Source of the DNA: Ottelia alismoides
Lineage: Eukaryota > Streptophyta > Magnoliopsida > Alismatales > Hydrocharitaceae
DNA: 64,000 nt
Assembly (NCBI GenBank): GCA_037367405.1
Contig: JAZKJV010003373.1
Span: forward strand, 186,001-250,000
Direction: 5' to 3'
The translations under genes were made by a program, and so were the position numbers. Of the stretch, positions 33,491 through 46,984 are shown in pieces. Below the pieces are notes generated by a model that ran no database searches, was not told the DNA's origin, and saw nothing but the letters and a program-made list of their open reading frames with translations. The stretch's first letter is position 1. Every line of letters begins with the position of its first letter.

Positions 33491-35140
33491 TATATATATG
33501 TATATATATATAATCTAGGTCTTCTTATACAATATCCATATATACTAAAAAATAAAAAGATTGTAATCATGTACAAGTATCTTTATAGAATTAATACAGC
33601 AACATTATTTTTTTCCGCATTAAGTAGGGTCGACTATATAGATTCTTTGCTTTCATTCATATTCATCTTTATAGAATTAATAATTTGAAAATAGATTACG
33701 TGTGTCTCTCTTTCTTTGTTTGCTTGGCTATCATTTTGATTCGTGTAATTTGGAGATTAGCTTTGTTTATTATTTCTGAAATACATGCCCACGTCTAAGG
33801 ACACCAATGAAACCATATCCTGTTGAGGCATAACACTGGAGACAGACGGAATCAAAAAATTTATCAAAGAGGAACCAACTACACATGCATCGTGTATGTT
33901 CAAAACGAAAATAAAAGAGGCATTATATTATTTAATTATTTCCTTCAATGGAGTAATTAGTTTCAATTGGCGATCTTTAAATTTTTTTATGTATTTCAAA
34001 ATTTAGGTTATATTAGTTAGGCTGGATTTTTAAGTAGAATTATTATTCTCGAACCCTTATTTATAACTTTTGATAAACCAAGACCTTTCCAAGTCCATCT
34101 TTAAGATTGAAATATCGATTATAATTTAAGAATGAAATATTTGTAATGAGGATAGATTATAAAATTAATTTCGTTTATTCCAAGAGAGGGAAAGAGGGAA
34201 ATGAGCTCAAAACTCATTTTCTATTAAATTATATACTTAAAAGCATAAGATTGTTATAGTAAGTGACTCTAGCACAATTCTTTTTTAAGAATTAGTTTAA
34301 AATTGAAGGAGAGGCCATATTCATACATTCAAAACTTATGGAGAATTCATGGAAAGATGGAAATTTAAGGAGAGATCATAGTTATCCAAGATATATACCG
34401 GATCTGTCACTGCATAACACCTTCATGGGGGGTGCGGTTTGGGAATAAGTAGGATCAATGATGGAGAATAATGAGAATAAGGGTCTATTCTGTTTGGCTG
34501 GAAATATATGAATATGAAGAATAAAGTGGAATAAGGATAGATAAGGTGAAATAAAAATAGGAATAAGAGTGAAATAGTGGGTGTGGATGAGAATATCCGT
34601 ACCCTTGGGAAACGTACCATGAGAGGAATTGATCCATTATTCTTGTGCTTATTCTCTAAACGAACATGACCTTAGAGTAAAGAACACACCATCTAAATGG
34701 AAAACACACAATCGTATTTAGGAGGAGGCAGATGATGAACGTTCCTTACATCGATATTGTAGTTGACCTCAGAGTCGATCCTTAGTTGGTAAGTGACACT
34801 TTTGAGTTAATACTCCAATTTTGGGGTCAAAATCACAAATTCATAATAGTTGTAATTAGAGATGAAGGTCTAAAAGATATTCAGCCACATACAACAATAA
34901 CGTTGGGTAAAGTAAAAAAACTGACCTATATAGTATGCATTATTCCCATTTTACCTACCATATATTGAAAAGAGCATTTGCCAACTTTGATTTGATAGAT
35001 ATCACTATCAAAGAAAAGGGTTGCATACTAGAAGTTGGTAGAGGTGTGTTAAATGCAGTTGTTGGTATGCCTCAACATCATCACCAACAACAATAACCAT
35101 AAATTAACACGAGTAAACGAAAAGTATATAAATTTGTTAG
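33491..35140. other. Unique-looking AT-rich DNA, no gene seen apart from a MITE
   Basis: Mixed AT-rich sequence between foldback copies. Short ORFs (for example 34786-34968) have no recognisable domain. It contains the small Tourist-like element at 34481-34671. Confidence 0.5.
34481..34671. mobile_element. Tourist-like MITE (probable)
   Basis: Left end GGGTCTATTCTGTTTGG; the right end, reverse-complemented, is GGTCATGTTCGTTTAGAG. The flanks are TAA (34478-34480) and TTA (34672-34674), fitting the TWA target of PIF/Harbinger MITEs but not an exact duplication. Non-coding. Confidence 0.5.
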
Positions 35141-35455
35141 GAAAAAATGGGGCTGCTCTTGTCTCATTTTTTTTTAAAATATCGTTATGTATTTTCATCT
35201 ATATATCTCTTTAATATATCATTCCAATTTCGTTAGAAACAAAGATTCATATGCCTTTCATCTAGAACAAGTATATTACAACAATTCTAAGACTATTAAA
35301 ATTACATGTTCTAAATGGAAGGCATATGAGTCTCTGTTTCTTAAGAAATTTGAAGAATGATATATTAGAGTGATATAACGATGAAAATACATGACGGTTT
35401 TCCAAAAAAAAAATAAAGAGAGGGGAATGGTGCGGGAGCATCCCATTTTTCCCAA
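35141..35455. repeat. Family A foldback element A19
   Basis: Arms CTCTTTAATATATCATTCCAA and GAATGATATATTAGAGTGATA pair, as do TCATATGCCTTTCATCTAG and CTAAATGGAAGGCATATGA. More diverged than most copies; no clear TA run on the left flank (AAATTTGTTAGG). Confidence 0.72.
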
Positions 35456-35776
35456 TTTGTTATATCTAAATTGTGCATTTCTAGTTGCATCCCCATTTAG
35501 TTTAAAATAATTAATCTCTTAGATTAGGTATATAAGGTACATTAGCAGGTTATTTGTGTAATATATTTTACGTAACAATATGAGAAAAAATATATAATTC
35601 CTAATGCATGTGCCTAAATGTTGTTATATTTTGCGGATTTAAGTTTGCAGCAAGTTATGCCCTTGTCATCTTGCAAATCAGCAACTTTTTGGAGCGTAAT
35701 TTAGATTTCAAAGCATAGTAAGGAGTTTTTTCCTTGAAAGGTCGGAGGTTGAGGTCCAATTCATTATATATATATA

Positions 35777-36161
35777 GGGAAAAATGTGTATGCCCCCTAG
35801 GGGGAGCTAACTTAGCTCCCCCGCCTTTTTTCACATAATTTTTTTATTTTTTTTTGAAATCTAAAATCGTGTAAATTCATTATTAAATCCCTATATCATG
35901 TCATTCAAATTTCATGCAAAACAGAGACTCATACGACCTCCATCCAGATGGGGTCGATTTAAAAAATCTTGTTACCGTTAAAAAATGACTGTCTGGATGG
36001 AGGCCGTAGGAGTCTCTGTTTTGCACGAAATTTGAGTAGCATAATATAGGGATATAGTGATGAATATTCATGGAAGAAATTTTGAAAAAAAATAAAAAAA
36101 TGGTGAAAATGAGGTGGGGGGAGCCAAGTTAGCTCCTCCTAGAGGGCAACCCCATTTATCC
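35777..36161. repeat. Family A foldback element A20
   Basis: Caps GGGGAGCTAACTTAGCTCCCC and GGGGAGCCAAGTTAGCTCC; arms of the A16 type (CATGCAAAACAGAGACTC with GAGTCTCTGTTTTGCACG, the same AAAAC change in both). (TA)n left, TATATGTGTG right. Confidence 0.82.
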
Positions 36162-37182
36162 CATATATGTGTGTGTGCGCGCGCTATTATTCAAGTAAAA
36201 TTACCATCTTTGCTTATTATATGGGTCGTCAAAACCGTCGCAACAATCGAGCCTGGTCAAATAGCAAGTATGTTACGTATTGGTTTAACTATCAACAAAA
36301 AGAGCTTAAATTGTAGGGATTTTTACATTTGCCAAGTTTATGTGAATATACTTATGTTCATGTATTTTTTGCAATGACACTTGTGTCTCTACCTTTTTGA
36401 CTATTATCAGTTATCATCGTCGGATTAGTTCCTGTGCATTCTCCTCTCGAATGGACGTTAACTTATGGACACAAGCGTAATTGGAAAGAAAAAAATAGAG
36501 GTACAAGCGTAATTTATTGTTCTTCTTCGTGTGGCATTGGAAAAGGGATGATAATTGGATTCATTTTTTTGGGACATCATGAGCAAACTACCATATAGCA
36601 TTGAACCATTGGGCCATTTACCCCCTTTCCATCTCCTTTCCTTCTTCTTCTTCTCCTTCATCTTCCCGTCTCTTCTTGTTCATTACATGGCAACTGCAGC
36701 CATTCCACCTAGAGAACATAATGCTAATTGATCCTCCATTCCACAACCTATTTCATCTCCCTCGTGCTTCGACCACTATCGAGGGATGTGAGATCTCCGC
36801 CAGCGACGACCGTCGATTGTGTCACCTTCTCCCACACATGACCTGGAATCAACGAGATCACAAAACTATATGACCACCTCCATCCTCTACGTACGCTTAT
36901 CTCCATGTTCCCCCGACCATCCTCCCTCGTGCAACCATCCTTCCCCGACCTCATCCACTCGTTGTTCCCCCTTTCCCCCCGTTGGCTCCTCCGCAAGTAA
37001 CCACCCCTGCAACATTACCCACAATGACCCTACCTCTACGTGCCACCCACTCCCCAACCTCCTCCGCACTTAGTCTCCCCTCTCCCGACCTCATCGGTTC
37101 ACAACCACCAGAAGGAAGAAGATGAGGAGGAGAAAGGAGGAGGAGGAGGAGGAAGAAGGACACAAATGTTAAAATTGTTGAG
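36162..37182. other. Intergenic DNA, no identified gene
   Basis: AT-rich to 36600, then a C/T-rich gene-like stretch (36600-37080) with open frames on both strands that resemble no known protein, ending in a GGAGGA purine tract before the solo LTR. Could be a leader or exon of an unknown gene; nothing confirms it. Confidence 0.4.
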
Positions 37183-37187
37183 AGTAA

Positions 37188-40100
37188 TGATGAATCCACA
37201 TTTCATCATCTTTATTCTATCATTTTGGCATCAAAAACCCTAGCAAATGCCTGTAAATAGCATTAAAATCATCATCTTAGCATTCATGCATGTGCATCTT
37301 ATTAGTGTATAAAATACTGTAATTAAAGCCAAAATTATAGAATAAATAAAGAAAAGAAAAAGAATAAAATATTGTAAATATTTTATGACCCGAAACCCCG
37401 AGACCTAGGCATCTTGATGAATAGGTCGACAAAGAATAAAGTAGGGGGAGATAAGGGCCAAAACACAGATAAAAGACCTATACATTCTATTCATTCTTTA
37501 TTCATTTTGGGACCTATTTTTGGTTTCACTTTTTATACATCAAAAAAAGAAATTTTGTACGTGAAAGTTGTATATAATTTTATAAAGAAAAATACAAAAT
37601 TGATTTCACAGAAAAATAATGTACAGATAAAAAGTTATAGTCTGAATAAGAATCCAGAATGCCAACTTCCCAGACCCGTATCTCACAAATGAAAACTCCA
37701 AATGCATCAAACTCACCTTTAATTGTATATAGAAGAAAATAAACTATTTAATGGTGGTGGTTTCGCATTTGGCGGAGCTACGGTTTGAAAGATTGAGTTT
37801 TGGACCCCCATTGTATACTTGTACAGATTAAAATATTCAATTTATTCTTTATTCATTATTTTTGCATTTTTATATTTTTATAATCTTGTAAATATTACTT
37901 ATAATAAATATGTGCATTAAAATTAGAATAAAAATGCAAAGAAAATACAAAATAAAAATAAACTTATATAGATTCTACATAGATACTATACATGTACTTA
38001 TACCTATACATTACACTATTGTATTTTATTAAATATACAAAACATATCAGAAAAATAAAATAAAAATATATTTGTGAATATAAAAGTATTTTATATTTTT
38101 ACAAAATAAGAAATAAAATTAATAAAATTAAAATCACAAATTAAAAATCAAATAATCAAATATATAGATAATGTACCTATATAGGGGTATAAAAGCAACT
38201 TGTAAAAATACATTTCATAAAAATAATTAAAAATCATAATAAAATAATTTATAAAATTATAAACACTTTTTTATTTAATAACCTAAATCTAACAAAATAG
38301 TTTACTATTTTAAAACGATTTTTTAAGCATTTTTTGCAGGCTTTTTCCTGGTTGGTCCACAGGGGGGTTGGAAAGTTGACCCACGGTCAACACTCTGACC
38401 CCAGCCTGCTCAATGTCAGAATGCGTTTTGTCCCCTTATTCTCCCTTTTTTCTAGGATGATCCTTTCACCGTTCGGCCTAGATTTCTTCTGACTTTTTTC
38501 TCCCCTATGACTGATCATACACGCCCATCGATTATCTCAGGGATTGGATCAATGGCGCACCCGTGATCGCGCCTCGAACTTCGCCCCTTGGCCATTGTTT
38601 CAAAAACCACCCAAAAGCTTCCATTTTCTTTTGAACCCGATTTGACCTTGGCTTTGGCTCTCTTGGGCGTGCTCCGGATTGATCTTGGTGACAGGAAGGT
38701 CTCCAGCTAGCTAGAGAGGGCCAGGCAAAGGCGAAGCGGCGCTCCACCCATCTCCGGCCAAGCTTGGCCGCGAGGTACCCATCTTGAGCACAACACTTTT
38801 GAGGTGTATTTTCCTTCTTCTTCTTCTTGCATTTTATAACTTAGTTTACCCTTAGGATTAGATAGGCATCCTTGACTTCGATCCACATCGGTCCCCAATC
38901 CGCAACCGCATTGCCGGAGCTCTTGAGCTCCGGCCACCTCCACCACCTTCCGTCACTACTCCCACGCGCTTAACAACCTGGTCGAGACGCTGCTCTCGAG
39001 CCTCTTTTTGCCTCGCAGGTGCTGGACTCCATGCCTAACCCCGGGGGGGTTTCTCGAGCCGCCGGCGAGGGACGACACCGCCGCCCACGCGCCACCGCCG
39101 CCCGCGCGCACCTGGGCAAGAACAGAACAAGGGGGAGGGGGCATGCTACAGCCACCGTTGATCTCACCCCTCCCCTTTTGATCGCAGCCGTCCACGTCTG
39201 AGGAAAGTCCACCGTACGATCTCCTTTCATCAAGGCCATCCACGCATGCCACGTGGATTAGTGGAGGATTTTGCGCCCAGGCCCCCCATGTTTTTGTGTA
39301 ATTTCCAGACAATCTTTAAACTTTCAATTGCGCTTCAATTAGTCTGTAGAATTTACTAAGGACCCCCCCTGCGTTTTGTAATATTGTGTATTTGTCCCCG
39401 CCTGGCGCACGTGCTCGTCACGTGCGTTGGGCATTTTGCAAGGGGACCCCTGCTGCTTTTGGTTTTGACTTTTAATACAGTAGATATTTTCGTCTGTATA
39501 AATTTTGAGTAAAAATTGCGCACATGCCCTCCGATTTCTGGCCATTTGCATAAACATCCCTCCTAGGCGCGCATGTGACTCACGTGCGCTTGGGGATTTT
39601 TGCAATCAAGCCCTAGCGGCTTTTGGTTTTGTTGTTTGGCCCAGAAACATTTTGTTTCAGTTCAAATATTTTTGTGAAAATTGCTGACAAGCCCCTGGAC
39701 TTTTAGATATTTGCATATATATCCCTGCCAGGCCTGTTAATTGTTTGGATGCATGTGTTAATTATTTAAATTATCACTTTAAGTCCAAAAATTCCACGAA
39801 AATAGAGTTAAGGTCATGTTTACTTGCATGTGCACGCCATATTTTCACATTGCATTTTTATGGCATTTTCACATTTATTAAAAATCAAAAACATGCATTT
39901 ATTTCACTGTTTGCATTAGAAAACCCATAAAAATTTTAAAAACGTTTTGAAAAATTCCAAAAAAATTATATTTTGTGTTTTTACCATATTCTAGTGTCAG
40001 TCCAAAAATCACTAAAAATCTCAAAAGAAAACCTTAAAAATTCAAAAATACATAAAAACTTCAAAAAATATATAAAATCAAAGAAAACCCAGAAAAATAC

Positions 40101-40840
40101 AAACTCTGTCTCTGAATTTTCCTTATTTTATTATCTTTTATTCTTAGCACGTCCCCGCTCGCCCCGCTAGGTCGAAAATTAAATTGGAGAATTATTGCTA
40201 CTGTTTTCCATTTTATCTCTCCATTTCAGTTTCGGCCTTGCATTTTATTCCCTGTTTTCTTTATTTTGCTAATTAAAAATACCAAAAACATTCTAAAAAT
40301 TACCCATAAATCACAAAAATAGTAAAAAAGTACAAAAAGACCAAAAAGACTTTATTTCCTAATTTTTGAACATTTTTATCTATTTTTATAAATATCTCTT
40401 TCTCCCTTTTATTACATTGTATACATATTCCTATATTGAAAAAAAGAAAAAAAATATATATATAAAAAGAAAATATAAAATCAGAAAATTAAAAAAATCA
40501 AAATACAAAAATATAAAATTAAAAATTAAATAAAAAAATACAAAATTAAAAACCCACAAAAAATAGCATAAATAGACAACTTGATCACATACACACACAT
40601 TTTGAGCATTTTTACCCCGATCTAGCCTTTCTGTTCCCTGTGTTCGACCTCTACAAATACTTGCACCTATACACATCTTGTTGTAGAGTTATAATAAATT
40701 TTAACTCCACACACTTTCACTGTTTTATTGATTGTCGTGGGTTAATTGTTGTTTGAATTACGGATTTTGCTGGAGGTCAAATCAGTGACTGTTGATTCGC
40801 CTTGTGAGTCAACACGACCTCTACAAATCTGTGTTCAACA
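37188..40840 (+). mobile_element. Solo LTR of the gypsy superfamily (3653 bp)
   Basis: Starts TGATGAATCCACATTTCATCA and ends TTCAACA, with a perfect target duplication AGTAA (37183-37187 and 40841-40845). It has the AT-rich U3, a TGGTTGGTCCACAGGGG segment at 38349, an intron-like segment 38775-39018 (GAG/GTACCC to CCTCGCAG), TTGCA-n-GGNCCCTG phrases (39260-39740) and an A-rich tail, as in 7375-11040 and 14043-18116. Confidence 0.92.
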
Positions 40841-40845
40841 AGTAA

Positions 40846-41600
40846 CGGGATCAAACAATCACAAACTAAACAAGTAAACATGTAACTAAACAAGTAAACA
40901 CACGTGCACACGAATTTACAAGGTTCACCCTTAATTGGGATACATCCTCAGGCAATGACGATCTTTGATTGCGTTATACATAAAGAAGGAAAATTACAGA
41001 GGATATTGAAAACTCCAACCTAATGGAGTTTATAAGTAGTCCCCGTACAAACGAATCAACTACCCTAAAAGGAAATGAAACCAATTAAACTACGTAGCTT
41101 GTCTATATAGTTGAAAATCTTCTAATAAAAGATAAGTATATTGAGAGTGGTGTCTACCAAATTCACCTTTTTTTCATTTCATTTGTATAGTAGTTTATTC
41201 TCTTTCATGATCTCCAATTATCATTTTCTTATGTACAGTTAGACATTTTATCCTAAGTATAGAAGGAGTTGGTCAAGTCTTTGAAAATTTTGTTTGGTTT
41301 TCATCCCCACCCTCAACACCCAATTTATGTTTGTCTTCTACACTTAGTACTACTTGATTCCATGAATAGAGATTGACTGAATTTTATTCTTTCATTTTTT
41401 TTCATTAGACTATCTTAGCATAGTTTATGCTATCCTTGTTCTTCTTGCACAATGGGGACTTAGTTTAAGATAAATATAAAGGGGTGTCGTATATATTACA
41501 TATATACTTCAGAAGCCATAACTCATATTTTTATGTATTTTCTAATATGTATACAAATTGAGAACAAAATAAAATTCGTCGAATTTAAAATTCAATGGCT
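40846..41600 (+). repeat. Decayed retroelement interior related to the stem-loop array
   Basis: ATTTTATCCTAAGTATAG at about 41250 and AAATATAAAGGGGTGTCGTA followed by TATATACTTCAGAAGCCATAACTC (about 41475-41525) parallel 5755-5812. The 40846-41000 part (ACAAGGTTCACCCTTAATTGGG) is a different repeat-like leader. No ORF of note. Confidence 0.45.
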
Positions 41601-42238
41601 AATTATACATAAGATTCTAGTTGTAAAAATATGTGAATAAAATCTAAGAGATAAGTTAAAATCCTTGTAAAATTCTTAATAAAAAACTCTTAAGGATTAA
41701 CCTTGTAAATAAAATCCTTGTTGTAAAATATTTATACTTTTCGTGTTAAATATTTAAGTATTAGTTTGGTGCTTTTACAGAGCCTTCGGATCCCCCAAAC
41801 ACTTGACTCTATCAAAGCCTTATACAAAGACATCAAAGGATGAACACCGCCCTCCTCCTCATGAGAGTTATGGTAGGAGGAGCCAACCTGTTGGATGAAC
41901 CTATGCTTGATCACCACCTGATACTTTTTCTTATCCTTCACTGCCTAAATAAGTGCAACCAGCTAATGTGCCATGTCAGTATCAACATTAGGCAACATGG
42001 TCATGCAAAATTATTGCATTTGTAATTGCTTTAACACTTATAGAGACAAATGGACATGTTATCTACAACTTAGACTATTCTCTTTGGAAGTTGAGCTAGA
42101 GTTAGAAGGCTCAAAAATTAATTTGTTTTTTTTGAATCCCACCGATAATCTAATATATAAAAGAAAGAGTGCAATATCAAGATCTGATTCCATATGCCAC
42201 CCATCTTTCCTCTTCCTTGTAGGGTTGTTTAGAAATTC
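41601..42238. other. AT-rich intergenic DNA, no gene seen
   Basis: Repeated AAATCCTTGTAAAT phrases near 41660-41730, then mixed sequence. Short ORFs on both strands have no recognisable domain. Confidence 0.45.
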
Positions 42239-42241
42239 TAA

Positions 42242-42388
42242 GGATCCGTTTGGTTGCAAGGTTGGGCAAGGTTGGGTTGGAATACCCCTATGAATAGTAA
42301 ACTGTGAGGAGGATTGGGAGGGTTAGAAGGAGGGGTACCTCGGGCTGGACCAACCCAACCTTGCCCAACCCTGCAACCAAACGAAGCC
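42242..42388. mobile_element. Tourist-like (PIF/Harbinger) MITE, 147 bp
   Basis: Left end GGATCCGTTTGGTTGCAAGG; the right end, reverse-complemented, is GGCTTCGTTTGGTTGCAGGG. The arms continue as GTTGGGCAAGGTTGGGTTGG on both sides. Target duplication TAA (42239-42241 and 42389-42391), the 3 bp TWA site of Tourist MITEs. Sits about 1.5 kb upstream of the SAHH gene. Confidence 0.85.
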
Positions 42389-42391
42389 TAA

Positions 42392-43680
42392 AGGTTTATT
42401 GGAATTTTTACGTAAGACTAGATTATAAATTTTATTTAGGATTACATAAGGAGCATGTTATTAATTCTAGTTGGGAATTTGAACCACGGTTTAAATATGT
42501 AATTTGGGTTTAGGAACTTTAAATTAAGGATTGATTTTTCTTAGGTTTGATGAAATTGGGTTATGGTTTTACGAGCCAATATAATGAGAATATATTATTC
42601 AAGTTTGGGATCAATCAAATGAAATTTCATACATCAAATGACAACATGAGTGTGTGTAAGTAATGGAAACTGTAAATTTGATTGAATTTTATTCGAATAT
42701 AGGTGTGATTTTGCAATGAATATGTGATTCATCACTACTACTTTAAGTGACTTAGTTATTGGTGTAGGGTTGCTTTGTACATAAAAGGATCCTAAGATAG
42801 CTTAACAAATAAACCAACTCACTCACACTAAATTCGTTCTCTCTTGTGAGTAACTTAAAAAAAGAATATCCTCATTTAAGCTTTTTTCTCAACCAACATC
42901 TGACTATTATCAAACCTTTCATTGTCTTGACATCTTAACCTGTTCGATTTGCTTTTTTTATCTATTTTTACTATGAAGGTTGTATACGATTATTGTTTTC
43001 TATATTTTTTTTATCCAAGAGGCATTCTCAGTGAAGACCTTTCTTCCTAAACAAAGGAAAAACCTTTTAAATAATCTTGAGTGCTATACTAGAAGCAATC
43101 TTATATTGGAGAGTTTGTAAATCTGCATATGACAACCTTCTAGTAGGATGACCTGTACAAAACTACGTGTTCTATGGTCGCATTTTTACATGATCATTTA
43201 GTCTTTATAATGTGTTGAGCATTTTAGTTTGCACTGCTTAGCTCCTCATAGCGTCTTTTGAGTACTTTCCTCTCGTGGATCCTTGATCATTAGATTCACG
43301 AACTACATCTCGACCCTTTTCATCACTTTTAAGTGTGTAATTCATCTTTCTTTCAAGCATCCTTTTGATCTTTTTCCGATTGATTTTGAATCAGTTGAAT
43401 GTCCATATGGTGGCGGATTCGACTTTTCAGGTAGGTCAGACGGTTCCACAAAGATGATGAGCTTTGTGGCCCTTGTGGTTTACCTCAAGGAGGATTTTAT
43501 CACAATTTGCCGTTAGTAGATACATACCATTGAAGAACATGGATCCGTATGGGCAAAAATATACAAATTTAGGCCAAAATATCAAATTTCTTGGATATGT
43601 GCTAAAAAAGTAAGAAGGTAATAACAGCTCACCGTATCCACAAGATGGGGCGCAACGATCAAATAATAGTGGCATCCCCC
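42392..43680. other. Upstream flank of the SAHH gene, no other gene seen
   Basis: AT-rich DNA with no repeats shared with the rest of the window and no convincing ORF. It would contain the SAHH promoter. Confidence 0.5.
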
Positions 43681-43681
43681 G

Positions 43682-43690
43682 TAAATAAAA
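43682..43690 (+). promoter_or_regulatory. Putative TATA box of the SAHH gene
   Basis: TAAATAAAA lies in CCCCGTAAATAAAACAAAATC about 225 bases before the ATG. It marks the change from AT-rich flank to a C/T-rich region that would be the 5' UTR. Sequence and position only. Confidence 0.35.
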
Positions 43691-43909
43691 CAAAATCTGG
43701 GCTCCATTTCCCATCTCAACAACCTCACCCTAACAACACGCTCTCTCCCGAGATCCCATCAAGTCTCTCCCCAATCAGCTTCCACCAAACCAATCGTGAC
43801 CGTCCATCTCCTTATTTCTACCCCCGGAACGCCTCCACCATCTCTCCTCACCCCTGCAACTCCAAGTCCTCACTCCCCGGTTCTTCTCTCGTCCTTCTCC
43901 GTCGATCCC

Positions 43910-45714
<1,805 letters not shown>

Positions 45715-46400
45715 ACAAAATGCGGATTGGAGTTGGGGAGGACACTATGATATACTTTGCTGTGATGATGATATTGTCCTAGATGTTTTTGGTTGGTATC
45801 TATCTTTTAATGTTGTTCCATTTTGTTTGATGAGGTTACTGATGTACTAGTTGTTTCTGCGATTTGCTTTAGAAGAATGCAACATGAGGATTAATAATTA
45901 GCCCCTTTTTTGTACTAGATCTGTTGAGATGTTGCATCTTTAATTTTATCTACGCCCTGATTTTTTGTGTGCTAGATCTTTTAAGCTGTTGTATGATAGT
46001 ATTTTGGATTGATGTACTGAGATCATCTCTTCTTCAACAAATATCATTTGTTTTTTTTTAGATGGAAAAGTGCATGATGACACCGCAGGATAAACCATGC
46101 TTTGAAGTTTAGAGCAAAAAGTCTGGTAAAAAACCCCCATAAAATGACTTGCTAAAAAATCTGATATCTGATTGGTTAATTATGTTGGGTGTCTGTATGA
46201 GCCGAACTTGATTAGATAAAAAAATCTACGCCAAAATTATTGGGTTTTTATCACTTGTGTCACTCTTAACTTATGCAAAATCATTATGCCTCTCCTTTTT
46301 TTAAAATTTCAGTTGTGCCTTTGACTTTGTGAAATTTATCATGTAACTTTTGGACGCAAGGGTTCGACTTTGTCAGCATTGAACTTCTAGGATAAGGGTT
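45715..46400 (+). other. 3' UTR and downstream flank of SAHH
   Basis: T-rich sequence with repeated TACTAGATCT/TGCTAGATCT phrases (45912, 45971). A 3' UTR of about 200-300 bp is plausible, but no definite poly(A) signal was assigned. No further ORF. Confidence 0.5.
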
Positions 46401-46551
46401 CGACTTTGTCAACATTGAACTTCTAGGATAAATAGATCTTGCGGCTTTATCTTCTTCCTCTTCCCTAAGCCCCTCCTTGCTCCAAGCTCTCCAGCCCTCC
46501 CCTTTATCTCCCCCACGTCCTTAAATTCTACCCCCTTCCGCCCCCTCCACC

Positions 46552-46953
46552 TCAAGCCCCTCGACTTTGTCGACCACCGTGAACACTGCACCATCCAAAG
46601 GCATTGACTTTGCATCCTCGAGGTTGAGCTCCTCTTTGACAACCCCAACACAAGTGTAGATGAGATCCATCTTCGAGGTTAGCATTTGAGTCGAGCATCA
46701 TCGGCATAGCACCGAACAACATCTCCTGAAGATCGGGGCACATGGAGCACTCCAATTGAGATACATCTGAAAAGCCATCACTATCGAAGAAGTTGCTTTT
46801 GACTACATCTGAGCTCATCCGATTGACTGTTGTTGCCATTGTTGAGGATTTCTCTAATTGAGCATCACAACTCCCTACATCTTTGGCTCTTGAGCGTTCG
46901 ACCCAACACGTAGCAACGTCAACAACTGCGCAAGAGGTACTCAAGACCATCAC
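46552..46953 (-). other. Unidentified open frame of 133 codons
   Basis: A minus-strand frame with a composition more protein-like than its surroundings (Ser/Asp/Cys rich, DSDGFSDVSQLECSMCPDLQ, then EMLFGAMPMMLDSNANLEDG). The acidic EMLFG-MPMMLD-NLED pattern recalls C-terminal activation regions of plant transcription factors, but no DNA-binding domain is present and the resemblance is weak. It lies next to the inverted family F copy at 46985. It may be a gene fragment or chance. Confidence 0.25.
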
Positions 46954-46984
46954 TACTTATGTGAGTTGTGAAGGTTATTGAGAA

